A DNA stretch of 64,000 nt, taken from positions 19,160,270 to 19,224,269 of the forward strand of contig CM063249.1 in NCBI GenBank assembly GCA_032158295.1, written 5' to 3'. Below, one piece after another: positions 36,753 to 48,668 of this stretch. Source of the stretch: Pycnopodia helianthoides (Eukaryota > Echinodermata > Asteroidea > Forcipulatida > Asteriidae). Each line of letters opens with the position of its first letter. Position 1 is the stretch's first letter. The notes beneath the pieces were generated by a model that had not been told where the DNA came from, ran no database searches, and saw only the letters and a list, made by a program, of their open reading frames with translations. Both the position numbers and the translations under genes were made by a program.

Positions 36753-37002
36753 AGCAGTTTTTGCCTGTAAATGAGTGACACAGCAATGCAAATCTACTGT
36801 GATCCTAAACGCTGTATCTTCCTATCTCTCTATAAAAAGGTGTACATTTAGAAGATTTTGATGTGTAACGGCAAGCAGCAAAACATCTTATGGTAACTAA
36901 CTTCACAAAAATGACCATTGGGTTTTAAAACTGGCCAACTTCACATAGGAACACCTTAGAGGGTCATTTTTCCACTGCCTTGGTCAGTGATTAGACAAGT
37001 CA

Positions 37003-37146
37003 CAATGGGATACTTTGGAGCCCGAGGTGGAGGTAGACTTACCAGATCAATTTCCATTGTTTATGTAATTCAGAGCAAGCGCATATTTCCAAGAACTATG
37101 GGATTGACCTGGTAAGTCTGCTGCCACCTAGTGTCCCCAAAAGTCG
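37003..37146. mobile_element. MITE, TACCAGGTAAGTCTGCTGCC family
   Basis: Inverted ends CAATGGGATACTTTGGAGCC and (complement) CCGACTTTTGGGGACACTAG continue into GTAGACTTACCAG / CTGGTAAGTCTGCTGCC. The best copy is at 45336-45467, and a one-ended fragment lies at about 54586-54625. Confidence 0.65.
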
Positions 37147-38386
37147 GTTACTGTACACCTTCATTCACCCCCTAGGGTATAGACCCAGGGCGCAAGATGG
37201 AAAACTGGAGCTCTATCTATTGTTGGAACGTCAAATAAGCATGGGCACCTTTTTCAGCAAGTGAAGTTTGTTAAATCATTGACAGGAATGATCACTGTTT
37301 TCACTGATCTATTGTTGCATCAAAAGAGTTGCTTGCTGAAATGGCGTCCAGTGCACATTTCACATTTCAGTCCGAGTTCCCCATTTGCCCCTTTGGCGCT
37401 CTATAATCTTTGTTTCATCCTACCAGGTAACAGAGAGAAAATACAACTCAAGGCTAAGAAGAAGAAAAAAATGTCAAAACAGCAAGTGTGCCCATCCATC
37501 TGAGGATGTCAACAAATCCACTGAGATGTTCTTAATACTTAATGATATAACAAACACTATAAGGTCAACTGATCAAGAACCAAGGTCAAATGATCAAGAA
37601 CCCATCTTCAAAACCAATAGCTCAGTGCATACCAGTTAAACAGCATAAGGAACTTTAGCATCAGAAAAATTAAAAACATAGGTACTGGTACACCTTTGAG
37701 ACTACTTTTGTCAGCGCAACTGACGTAAACCATAAAGTCCTATTCAACCATATTATCCCGTACAAGGATTAACGACAGAAATTATTGAGTGATGTGGAGG
37801 TAAAGAAGTAAATAGGTTGTCAAAATAAGGCACAAATAAAATAAATGCCATGGAAGCATTTTAAAGTCTTGAAACAAAATATACAATCGCAAATTGACTA
37901 CAGAAGTAAAATAACGCAGTTTTTGATGGATTTTAATTTTGTAGATATGCTTTGACCGGGCATGCATACGCAAAACTGTGTACACCCTTCACTCAACTTA
38001 GCAGTGCGTTTACACAAATTAAAAATAATGTACAGTAAATCTGAAGAAAAAACTTATGCTAAAGGGAGATTAAAGCACCACAAAATAAAACCATCTGCTA
38101 AATCTTTTTGAATCAAGTGTAACTTCGTACAGGGCTGTGCCAATGAGCAAATTTGCTGAGCCGAAAACAAAATGTGCTTAGTAGTCAAAAACAGGTTACC
38201 AGCCAAAACAGAACGTGAAGTATACTGTCTGTGAGTGGTCCCCTGCTGCTTTTTTGCTTGGCAGATCAAATTGTTAAGCAATATTCTTATGGAGCCTTGC
38301 AGACACTGGCGGATAAATCAAATACACCCATAGGAGTCCATTTCCTTTAGGTGATCAACTGAGACTCTAGTGGCTTGCTTAAGGCC
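37147..38386. other. Non-coding spacer with diverged element fragments
   Basis: Contains a diverged relative of the GCTTAGCA-type MITE at about 38120-38285 and otherwise AT-rich sequence. The overlapping open frames at 37261-37639 are not supported. Confidence 0.4.
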
Positions 38387-38987
38387 CAGGGGCCAATTTC
38401 ATACAGCTGCTTAAGCATTAAATATTGCCTAAAAATGTGCCACTTTGAAGAAACAAGCACAAAATGATACATATGGCATGGTATTTTGGCTGATAACCTT
38501 ATTCTGGTAAGGGGTCTGGTCAAAATTAATCCAGGACAAGTAGTTGGATAACAATTCTCCAAATTTTGGGGGGATTTCTGTCAGACTGAGTTGTTCCTTG
38601 CACCCTATGCCAATGCACCCCGCTGAGAGCTGTGTGGTTTGACTGGCTGATTAAATGTTGTACAAACAAACTTGCGATTTTGGCGCGATCAGTAAGGTGT
38701 GGAGGTCATTGTATTTGGCCAAGATGTGTAGCGTGATTTTTTAGTGAGACTTGTAGAGACCACCTGCTTGTTTTCCAGTAGATAGTGATCTAAGTTAGTC
38801 TCTGTGGTTTGTAAATAAATGTAACCCCAGGCACTGTGAACTTCTCCCATGTTTTCTCCGACACTCAACTTCAAACAAGGTGAATTAACAGCGGGATGGT
38901 ACTTATCTGCTGATTGTCCTGGACTAATTTTGACAGGGTTCCTAAGCAAAGTTGTGTTGCTTGAGCAACTCTATGAAATTGGGCCCC
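38387..38987. mobile_element. GGGCCCAATTTC-family MITE interrupted by an insertion
   Basis: The left half (GGGGCCAATTTCATACAGCT through CTTATTCTGGTAAG) ends near 38512, and the matching right end (GAGCAACTCTATGAAATTGG, GCCC) appears only at about 38950-38987. The roughly 430 bp between them are foreign to the family, so a second insertion or rearrangement is inferred. Confidence 0.55.
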
Positions 38988-38999
38988 TGACCGACCTGC

Positions 39000-39110
39000 A
39001 GAAAACATGACTACTATGGGGCTGAGATTCAAACCCAGTCGGATGACTCCAGCACCTGAACTTGAGTCTGGTACATGAAGCAACTGGGCCAGCAAACCCT
39101 ACACATTAAC
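39000..39110 (-). mobile_element. SINE head fragment
   Basis: On the minus strand a B-box-like GGGTTTGAATCTC occurs in a tRNA-like setting, preceded by GTGCTGGAGTCATCCG. The similar phrase GAGTCATTGGAGTACGGGTT is found in the SINE at 58900-59215. Confidence 0.4.
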
Positions 39111-39535
39111 AGAGTTTGCTTGATTTATCACAAACTGATAAAAAGTTAACCCGAGCCCTGTCTTATTTGCTTTGTACTTATGAGTTTACTTCAATAGCAT
39201 TTTTAAAAGTCATTAATTAAATTAAACTATTTCAAAAACATTGTTATCTTTGGATTAATTTTAGTTACGCAAATCTCACAGAGGTTTGGTAAATCTCTAC
39301 ACGCTAGTCTTGAACTAAAGGTTTACAAACTATTTTAGTAGTAAAATTTTACAGATTTTTAACAAGTCACGTTTCGTTTTGTACGAAAAATGTTTGTACA
39401 ATGTTTGTTTTTTTGCCTCGTCTTATGCAGAAAATCATGCATTCACTGGCTTGTTCCATAATGTTTGTTTTTATAAACATGGAGTTCACTCAATGGTCGA
39501 TGGTCGATGGTCCTTGGATTGTCAGTTGTACAAAG

Positions 39536-39790
39536 TCTCTCATTGGTCAGTTGTGCATTGATGTTATTGTACAATGTCTCTCATTGGTTGGGTGTCCTTT
39601 GCTGTCATTGTACCTTGTCTCTCATTGGTTGGTTGTATACTGGCATCACTGTACAGCGTCCCTCATTGGTTCTCAGATGTCTTTCTATGAACTCCTTTGT
39701 CAGTTGGTTGTCCACTGCTGTCAGTGCTGTTGGAGTCTCTCATTGGTTGGATGATCAATGATATCATTGTACAGACTCACTCATTGGCTG
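39536..39790. repeat. ~41-bp imperfect tandem repeat with CATTGG boxes
   Basis: TCTCTCATTGG or a close variant starts at 39536, 39577, 39618, 39659, 39736 and about 39777, mostly 41 bp apart. Each unit therefore carries an inverted CCAAT pentamer. The array lies directly downstream of the PPP4C stop codon. Confidence 0.75.
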
Positions 39791-39855
39791 TTCATCCTGC
39801 GTTGTCATACCTACGATTGGCAATGGTCTATTTGATTGGTCGATGCTCAGGGCTC

Positions 39856-42800
39856 TTATAAAAAGTAGTCTGGTACTGGTTTCTTGGCTGGCATTCCTCT
39901 CACCTCCTGTTAACAACACACAATGTATAGAAACCATTTTGTATGGATCACTTTGTCTTGAGTATGGATGGTTCCTTTCCTCAACAGTTAAGACAATAAT
40001 AAGATTGGTATACCCGACACACTCCATGCATGGGTTTCTGAGCTTTACAGTGCTAAATCCATTAAAACAGGCAAATAATCTGGAAGAATTGGAGTGACGA
40101 CAGTTAACCAAAAATTCTGCAGTAATCTGAATAGGAACTGCCCAAAATCTATCAAAATATTCCATTCTACTCCTCTCAATACCAACAACTTTGAACCGGA
40201 ATAAGATTGGTGTGCCTAGCCCCCACGCTAAGAGGGGTGGTTTGGGACTACAGTACAATATCCATCAAATGTGCACAACATCTCATATCAAACTCACCTG
40301 TGGTGCTGCCTCAAATATTGTAAAATCTCTTTGTAAGTGTTCGTCTAATTCCAGTATTGCTGCCACATTACCACATCTGGGGGAAAAAAACTCAAAGTTA
40401 AGTCCATTTGCATATCATGAATAATTCAAAACACCTCTGAATATTTATACTAAGATATTTAAGTTGAGAGTTGCCAATTTATTTTGGGGTGTTTCAAGAA
40501 AGAGTACCATTGGATTCTTAAATGTGTCAAGCATCAACACTTCTTTGTTTACAAGGAACTGACCACTGGGGGATCATGGGAGCAGAGGGAGCATACCCCA
40601 AGCAAATATCGATGTTGTTTTGACTAATAATATCAAAACTCAATTAACTAAAGGTGATAAATGACCTCTCCCCCAAACCATTTCTTTGGATTGTTTCTAC
40701 ATCAGTGCACTTTCCTGCCCAATTGGCTCTTGCCACAAAATTCCACAGGAGACTGTGGAGTCCACAGTACATGGTGTTTCCACATAAACATCAGCTGTAC
40801 AAACAGAAGAAACCCGTGCACCCAATGCAAGACTGGAAGGTATGGTACTTTGTGGCAGTCTATGGTACCAGGGTTAAATGGAACAATACCAATCCACAAG
40901 TTTCTCTACTAGAAGTCTCTTCTCTCCTACTTAGAATAATTGAAACAATGAAGGTTCTTGGTTGTAAACAATAAGCTCTTGATTTATGATATTAATATTT
41001 CAAGTTTGACAGACAGATAGCGAGAGGGTTAGACCAATCTCAAATGTCTTCTGATGCTATAAGAAACACTACTCAAATACATAAAACCTCTCATCTGTGA
41101 GAGGACAAGGCCATTTTCATTTTGCAAAGGGGCACTTCAATTTGAAAGTCTATTGGGAACTTTTGAAGGGGCACCAAGGCCAACAGAGGTGGCCTCCGTG
41201 TGTCACTGCAGCCCTACAACCTGTACATATGAATGTGAAATTCGTGTGATCAATGGATCTGGTGGATTAAGTTCTGATCCAAATAACACAACATTGGGTC
41301 AGTGACTGCCTCGCTCCCTGACAAACACTCGCTCCCCCCTTCATAGTTAATGAATCTTTGGATCCACCCCTGCTTGGTAAAACAACACAAAGGAGTGAAA
41401 CAAGTTACACAAACTTGTGAACAGTTATTGATCACACTAGTATCCATCACCTACCTATAGCAGTAATTAGGCGCCGACCAAACGGTTAGTACAGTTTCAT
41501 TAAAATGCCACTTGTATCCTTCAATGACTAGTTGATGCGCTCTGCAGATCATGTCAATGTTGTTGACTGTTTAAACTGCTGCACGACGTCCTTCCAAACA
41601 GGTAGCCTGCACCTCGTGGGCTGACCCCCCATCCTTGGGTATCTAAGGACGAACAATGGCAATAAGAGAAATTACATTTTAAGATGAAAATATGCCTGAC
41701 TCTGGAAAATTGTATGTACCTGCAAAGCACACATTTTCTCCTGAGCATAGGAAAATCTGGCTTCACTAATTAACATAGGAAAGGCGTGCACAAAAAAGGA
41801 AATTTTCCAGGACAAAGGTAGAGGCCTGAAAAATCAATTTTTAATAATGAATGATAATAATACAAACTTATAAAGCACACTTTCTGATAAAAGATTACTC
41901 AAGGCCCTACAGAAAAGATACTGCAAAGTGTCAATCTCTCCACAGAAAAATACACCCAAAAAGGAATGTTAATAACTTGACATAAACAGAAGTTTCTTAA
42001 CATGGTTTAATGTGTCGGTATGTTAGGCTTGTATTTCCATAAGACTGGTGCAATGTGAGAAAATGCTTGATTGCCATAGTGGGTGGTACAACATTTAGGT
42101 ACAACGAGTCGGGGTTGAGGCAGCAGAACGTAGAGGATTAAGTGTCCTTTTGGTGTGGGGCAGTTGACAGGATGACACACCTGGAACGTTCCGTGTGGTA
42201 CAAGTTAAAGAGTGATGGACGTGCGAGACCCACTTGGAAAGTTCACTGTTTAGCAAGCACCATGCCTGCATCCACTTTCTCAAAATTCCAGGTGAAAAGA
42301 ACGCTGTAATAACAAAACGCCCTGCCACTTGGCTAGCATATACAATTGTACAGTTGCAGCATTGTAGCAGATAACATTTAATTCACTATCTGGAAGCCAT
42401 GCTTGCACAGATTCTCACTGCAGGCACAGTTTGTATATTAGACTGTTGCCAGTCCCTCCATTGTCCTTCTGAGTTCAAACGTATTAGCGAATGCATTTGT
42501 GTGAACCAAGAACTACAGACCCCGGGAATAACCTGTTATAGTCTCACACAAAATCGCCTATGATTACTAGTTTGTTTTTACATATTAAACCATACATATT
42601 GGGAATGAAAAAATGACAGACGTGCACAGCCTATGGTGCACTTTTTAAAATGAAAAAGTGAAAATGGCATTGTCAAAAATCAGTAAGTATAAAAAGAATG
42701 CCAAAGTCATACATGTTGCAGAGGGTACGTGTATTATATCAGTTCTGGGCAAACCTAAATCATGTTGTTCTTTATTGTTGATGCAATAATTACATCAGCT

Positions 42801-45800
42801 TAGCAATAATTACATCATAATTACATCAGCTACACATGTAGGGAAAGTTCAGGTGATCCAAGAGGAACCATTTTTGAGTTTAGAAACGGTATTAAACAAT
42901 GGTGACTTGTGAAAAGGTTGGCGCAATGATCTGGCTGGCTAGAGTAAGGCCAAGGAAGACAAAATACCATGCACTTAATCATTACCTTCAGGGTCTGACC
43001 AAAGCAGATCGCACATTGGCCCGTCATGTGGAACTTCCTGCTTTCTGTCGATCACACGGATCTGATCTAATGTGTTGATAGAGGGCGACAAACCACCATG
43101 TACGCAGAAAATCTAGGGAAATAGAAAGAGTTATAATGATAAACTCTTGAATATCCTCTCATCAAGTATGCTCAAACATTAAATCACTGGCTTTAATCAC
43201 TAAGAAAAGGTTTAAAACAAAATATCTACAATGTACATACAAATGTCTTGGCAATTTTAAAATTAAACACAATATAGAATACAAATGGAAATATGATCTT
43301 ACAGTAAATAAATTAGTAACAAGTGAAGGATTAACAATATTTACTGTTCAATATACATGTAGCAACACACGCAAAATTTGAATTAGTGAGAAAAACAAAT
43401 TGCAAAAAAAAAGAATACAAACACATGACAAATAATATGACTTCAACCAAGTACATCCAACTGCGCTTAGCATGTCCACATATAGTTCATGTAGTTCAGA
43501 ACAGTTAACCACATTTTAGGCCTGCCCCCAACCACAATTGAAATCACAGACACTCGTCAAGCAGCGTTCTCTCTTAACAGTGTTCCACTGGCCAAGCCAG
43601 TTAAACCACTTAAAGGTATTATACAGGATTGGTAGAGCTGACAAAACAGTAGCAAACCGGTGTTCGTGTTTGTGTGATTGACCATATACATGAAATAACA
43701 AACGTGTGAAAATTTGAGCTCAATTGGTCATCGAGTTCACGAGAAAATAGTGAAAAGAGACCTTATGTGTTTTCTGTTTTTCAAACATCGAGTTTATTAT
43801 CGCGCGCGATAAAAACTATTGTTTTATTCATTTCTCAGAAACGATAGCATTTTAGGCAGAAATATTTTAAGGAACCCTTTCTACCATTACTTACTTTAAA
43901 TCAGGTAAGTTATGTGTAAATCTGTGAACAGTACAACCTATGTCCAAGTGGTCCAGCTGGGTAGTTTAATGCTTCACAAAGCTAAATTTCAAATACAGAC
44001 TTCACAGATACATCATAGTGCAATGCATTCAAGATCCATACAAATGAAATGTTGACAAAAACAAGATGTGGACCAGAGAAAAAAAAGCTGGTGGACTAGT
44101 GAAACAACAAGCTAACTGTTCACACTGGTTGGTCACTGAACAAATAAAGAGCAGACCCTGTGCAACACATGAAACACTCATTCAAACTGGTGACATTTTC
44201 CAGTGAGTTGATTAACCGTTTGAAACCATTCAACTGCAAGGGTTTTGTATGGTGACACAACTGATCACAGAATGAAACTGTGGTACAGGTGTGTACTGCG
44301 TAGATGCATCCACAACAAATCGTACTATGAACATGGTTATTTATCATTCAAAGCTATAATGGATAATATTGAATGATCAGGCAGTAGGAGGAGTGACTGT
44401 GTACCATGTAGATCGCATTCACCAGATGATATCATACTGCACGCTGGCATAGTGCATTTATCATTCAAAACCACAGTGAATATTAACAAACGCTCAAGCA
44501 GTAGGAGGGATAGGAGTTGAACACATATTTCAGTGCATAAAAGAGGCAGAGATAAGCTGTTATTTGGGATACATCATGTAATCGTAATCAAACATCTATC
44601 TGGAAGTCATGCTACATTAACCATGGGGAGAGTTGACTTACTTTGCCGTCTATGATGGCAGATAAACTGAGATAGTCAAAGATTTCTGTACAGTATCTCC
44701 AGACGGTGATGGAGCCATATTTCCTTAAACACTCATCGTAAAAACCATAGACTTGCGTGATCTGCCGGCTTTCATGATTCCCTCGGATCAGTGTGATTCG
44801 ATCTGGGTACCGTACCTGTAGGTCGCAAGAGAAAAAGAGAATTTAATTAAGTCTACTTTAATCATGTTGATAATGAAAAAAAAGTTTAAAGCACATGTAG
44901 CCAATCATCTGGTTTTACAGGTGAAGGACTTGACTACACTTAAAAGGTTTAATTCAAAATTTTGCTTGTGTATGGCCTTCAACTGTATTCTGAGAAAACT
45001 GAGAGTTTCTTGGCTGTTTCTCATTCTATTTAAGAAAGTTCAACTCAGCTTACATGTAGGAATGCGACAACATTTACCATATGCAGTTTTTAGCAACAAT
45101 TGTATACATTTTATTTACAAATTATTGTTAAAAATGTAGTCATCGTAAGTTCTCAGGACTTTCTACTGGGATGAGTATAGACAGACTGAGCAATGTCTAG
45201 CCTTGATTGCAAGGTTCTTGTACCACACACACACATGAATATGGTACATGTACATGAAATGTACAATGCAGACAGTACAGTCCACTAACCCTCACACAGC
45301 CTTGACGTAACTCGGTAACTTTTACCGGTGGCAGGCAATGAGAGACTTTGGAAGGCTAGGTGGCAGCAGACTTACCAGGTAAATTTCCATGTTTACGTAG
45401 TTCTGAGAACAGTGGATTTACCTGGTAAGTCTGCTGCCACCTAGCGTCCCCGAAAGTCTCCCATTGGGATTGCACAAGACATCCTTGCAACCAAGGCTAG
45501 AGTGTGCCAAGCAGAAGGTCATAACAACATTTAGTCCTCCTGCTTAGCAAACACTAATCCTATTGCGCCTTGAACGACTCGTTTACAAAAAGTACATTTT
45601 CTCAACTAGAAAAAGTGATAACCTGAAAGAGAAACACAGTTTCAGAACTGAACAAAATAATCTCACCTTTAACGCTAATAGAAGAAGAAACGTTTCAACA
45701 CTGTAAAAACCTCTGTCCACAAAGTCCCCATGAACAAGTAGTTGGTGTCAGGAACATCACCCCCAACCTTAACAAGGGGAAAAAAAAGTACACCTTTACT

Positions 45801-48647
45801 TAGCACAGAAAAAACTGCTAAGCAGAAACAGCTTACCAGCCAAAATGTAATGTCAAGTTGTATGACTGGTACCCTGTATTGTTTTACTTATCCAAAGCAC
45901 AAATTGTACACCTTCAAAGTATTGTATACGGCAAATGGGATGGCAGTTTTTTCAATCATTACCTTAAATAATTCTTTTAAGTCGTAGAATTGGCCATGGA
46001 TATCTCCACATACTGTTACCGGTGAATCCACCCTCTGGACATTGCTCTCTTCAATTAAAATCTCCCTGTGGTAAAAGAACAGCAGTTATCACATCAAGTT
46101 ATATCAAAGATTATGCATTGAGCCCTTCCCATGAAACACCACTGGTTGACAAACACCATAGAGTTATGCACTAAGTGCCAAGCCACCATCATTCTCAGAG
46201 AAAAGATGTGATGTTCCCTCGAGTTGCTACCAGCGTCATTAATGGTGCACGCGCAAATGTAATTTGCATATTCATTGGAAGGGCCAATTAGAATCCATCT
46301 GTCTCTTAACAACATATAAAGAGTTGGTTCAGGGAAAATCACCTGCAACTACACCTTTTTTGTACCTGCAATTGATACAAATAAATGTGTCATTCATTGA
46401 CAGTGTCTTTCTGTATAATCACTACCACAAACTAAGCATGGCAGGTTTTGTTGACTTTAAAAAAGAACTACAATGTGCAACAATTATCTTTTATTTAATG
46501 AACAGCTTAAATATAGATTGTAAATACAGAAAACATGGAATATTGACACAATTCTAATATGATTTATCCCGTATGTTCTTTTTTGTCGAGGTCAACCAAT
46601 GCAATTGTCGCGTGTGTACGTGCCATGCACAACCTTCAGCCAATGATTGTCTTTCTTTGATCTCAGTAAGGGTGAGAGGGAAACAATAGATTCCTTGGTA
46701 GTTTGTGGCTCACTGCAAGCTGCCTCCAGCAACTCTCAAAGTAGATTCATTCTTGATGTACAGGTGTACATACGTGTACGCACAAAACCAATGGCATGAG
46801 ATACAACATATTGCAAGGAAAGTTTTGCATCATGTAATATTGCTTGGTACTTATTATAAAATTGTACACTGTAAAAACTCCGGAGAGGTCTTTCCATGTG
46901 AGTAAAGAAAATTTGCAGAATCACCATTTGAGAATGTGCGGTTCCGATGGAACAAGTGAACTCCATTCTTTCCATGTGATTAGATTGATATGATTGTAGC
47001 AATATGAAAAATGGTACAGTCTTTTCTTGGTCTACAGAACTTTCAGATTGTAACATTTCAGAGGATTTACAGACTCTCTACATCACCATAATTAAAATTA
47101 GGAAAAATACTGACAAATCACAGGCCTACAGCTAGAGTAGAAAGACATGCAGGAGTCACAATTAATACTGAAAGTCACAGCCTGTCTTTTAACTCACCTT
47201 GCTTTTGCACACAACGCTTTGACTTCACTTTCTTTGATTATTTCACATTTTCGGAGCTGTTCTATTTGCCTGAAAAGATACAGAGTGGAACTGTTAAGAC
47301 AACGAATTGTAACTCAGACCGTACCAGAATTGGTGGCTGCGGCTATTGCTAAGGTTGTTGCTATGGACATCCTATGCTTCAAGGCATGTCAAAATAGTGA
47401 TTAAGCTGCAGCCACAGCTGCTAAATTGGAAATGGCTACATTTAAGACCTGACACTGTGACTGTGCTACTTACAATCATAAGATTCAAGGTTTAATCCAT
47501 CCTGATAAATAAGTTTTCATGTAATGTAGTGGATTTTAGTGTTCAGTAAATGAAACCCTGGACTTGGGCCAAATCTGCCTCTCTAAAGACCGTGTGTGTC
47601 GTGGCACCAGACTAAAACTCAGGTGTTTTTGATCAGCAGAGTGTGGGTTCGAGTCCCTGTCGTGGCACTTGTGTCTTGAGCAAGATACTTTATACTATAA
47701 TTGCTTTGTCCTTCGGATGGGACATTAAGCCATGGCACTTGTGTCTTTGAGCAAGATACTTAGACTATAATTGCTTTGTCCTTCGGATGGGACATTAAGC
47801 CGTAGGTCATGTGTCCTAGGATTGGTAGTGCACGTAAAAGAACACAGAACACTCATCGTGGAAGAATAGGGGTTAACCCTGGTGTTTCTGGTTCACATAG
47901 CAAGCACCCTAGCAAGGCTACAGTAATTAAGTTCACTTATGAGGTATCCTTGGTTTCGTTACTAGAAATAAATAATAACAACAACAATAATAATATAATA
48001 GTAATAACGATAATGTGCTGACAATGGATGGAGACTGAATGCAGTTTTACCGATTAGGCATGATTTGACCCTCAAAAAAGATTTTAAAATTATTGGCTAC
48101 CCTCACACTAATGTGTGGTAAACAATCTTACAGTTGTACAATTTATCTTCAGTGCTTTCCAGGTTTTACAGAGGAATAAAATGGATGAATGCGGTATGAT
48201 AGGTTCCAATTCTACCCATGCAGCCTGTGGATTTTTCTCTTGTCAGACTCGCACATCAGCATAAGGGTAAAACTCAAAATCAATTTTTTCTTCCCTGATG
48301 CAAGTAAATTGTTTGCTGCTAGTGCTACATGTAAGTACAGGATAAAGATCAAGCTGTTTTAATGACACTGGATCTGGAACAGACTCACAACCCAGAAAGT
48401 TCCGAGTATAAAGTGCTCATCACACTTTGGTATAAGGCTAAAAATAGGAACTTTTATTGAGTACAAGGACTGACCTACATAGTGCTCAGGCATCGACAGG
48501 CTGATCAACACGGGATACAAAAATAAGATGAAAAAAACCTTTGCCAATATAAGTTCCCTTGGTTACAGGAATACATTAAAATAAGAAGCAAATATAAATG
48601 TTTTGACTTCTTGGTACTTACCTATCTAGATCACTACAGTCCCCCAT
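39856..48647 (-). CDS. PPP4C: Protein phosphatase 4 catalytic subunit
   Basis: Nine coding exons on the minus strand: 48622-48647, 47198-47269, 45963-46065, 45667-45767, 44642-44815, 42986-43112, 41455-41642, 40298-40376 and 39856-39906, all with GT-AG borders. They give 307 residues, as in human PP4c, once three missing bases are allowed for. The metal-binding PPP motifs are present: GDIHG (53-57), GDFVDRG (81-87), GNHE (113-116). [28 protein letters not shown] and the C-terminal YFL, the site of leucine carboxymethylation in PP2A/PP4, are also there. PP4c is a nuclear and cytosolic Ser/Thr phosphatase acting with R2/R3 subunits in DNA repair and centrosome function. The start follows a 5' UTR acceptor at 48669-48670. 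One base is missing in exon 4 and two in exon 7. PP2A-C is excluded by the PP4-type residues. Confidence 0.93.
41100..41212. repeat. Reverse fragment of the CAGGCCTGGAATT-family element
   Basis: AGGACAAGGCCATTTTCATT, GCAAAGGGGCACTTC and GGGGCACCAAGGCC recapitulate the complement of the 8303-8450 core. It sits in the PPP4C intron before exon 7 is complete (between exons 7 and 8). Confidence 0.5.
43610..43931. mobile_element. TTAA-family MITE, right end lost
   Basis: It starts TTAAAGGTATTATACAGG and shares long, almost identical blocks with 21679-22023 (GAGCTCAATTGGTCAT, ATCGCGCGCGATAA, GAACCCTTTCTACCATTACT). It stops near TCTGTGAACAGT without the terminal inverted repeat. Located in the PPP4C intron between exons 5 and 6. 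Confidence 0.75.
44150..44540. repeat. Dispersed repeat in the PPP4C intron
   Basis: CATTTTCCAGTGAGTTGA, TTGAAACCATTC(A/G)ACTG and GCTGGCATAGT recur at 48728-48920, in the 5' part of the same gene. Two half-similar modules in this copy (TATCATTCAAA followed later by AGCAGTAGGAGG) suggest an internal duplication. It is non-coding and not assigned to a known class. Confidence 0.6.
45336..45467. mobile_element. MITE, TACCAGGTAAGTCTGCTGCC family (best copy)
   Basis: A 132-bp element whose ends, CAATGAGAGACTTTGGAAGG (then CTAGGTGGCAGCAGAC) and its inverse, match over about 50 bp with few differences. The middle is only about 30 bp, so the whole element folds on itself. It lies in the PPP4C intron between exons 4 and 5. 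Confidence 0.8.
46121..46284. mobile_element. MITE, CCCTTCCCATGAA family (diverged copy)
   Basis: AGCCCTTCCCATGAAACACC at the left and its inverse (TTCATTGGAAGGGC) at the right; the interior shares TGGTTGACAAACACCATAGA-like sequence with the element at 14151-14377. It sits in the PPP4C intron between exons 2 and 3. Confidence 0.65.
47590..47900 (+). mobile_element. SINE with partial internal duplication
   Basis: A B-box-like GGGTTCGAGTCCC at about 47645 is followed by the body GCAAGATACTT(A/T), ATAATTGCTTTGTCCTTCGG and ATGGGACATTAAGCC, which occurs twice (about 47680-47730 and 47740-47802). The 3' part carries GTGCACGTAAAAGAACACAG. A short AAT/AAC tail follows at about 47968-48000. Located in the 5' intron of PPP4C. 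Confidence 0.7.
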
Positions 48648-48668
48648 ATTTACAGCAGCTTCAAAGAC
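48622..48668 (-). other. PPP4C: First coding exon of PPP4C with 5' UTR start
   Basis: The exon runs from an acceptor (CTTGTAG|GTC, first exon base 48668) through 21 bases of UTR to the ATG at 48647 and ends at donor AG|GTAAGT. A spliced 5' UTR is therefore implied, with a further untranslated exon somewhere above 48700. The candidate promoter region is near 49800-49870, where CG dinucleotides cluster, but no clear core element is seen. Confidence 0.7.

Noticed and set aside
39764..40258. A 164-codon minus-strand frame over the last PPP4C exon
   Set aside because: It reads the exon out of frame; the exon's own frame ends in the PP4 C-terminal motif at 39856.
39856..48647. PPP4C as a pseudogene
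   Set aside because: All nine exons, all splice sites and all active-site motifs are intact; only three homopolymer-associated one-base losses stand against it.
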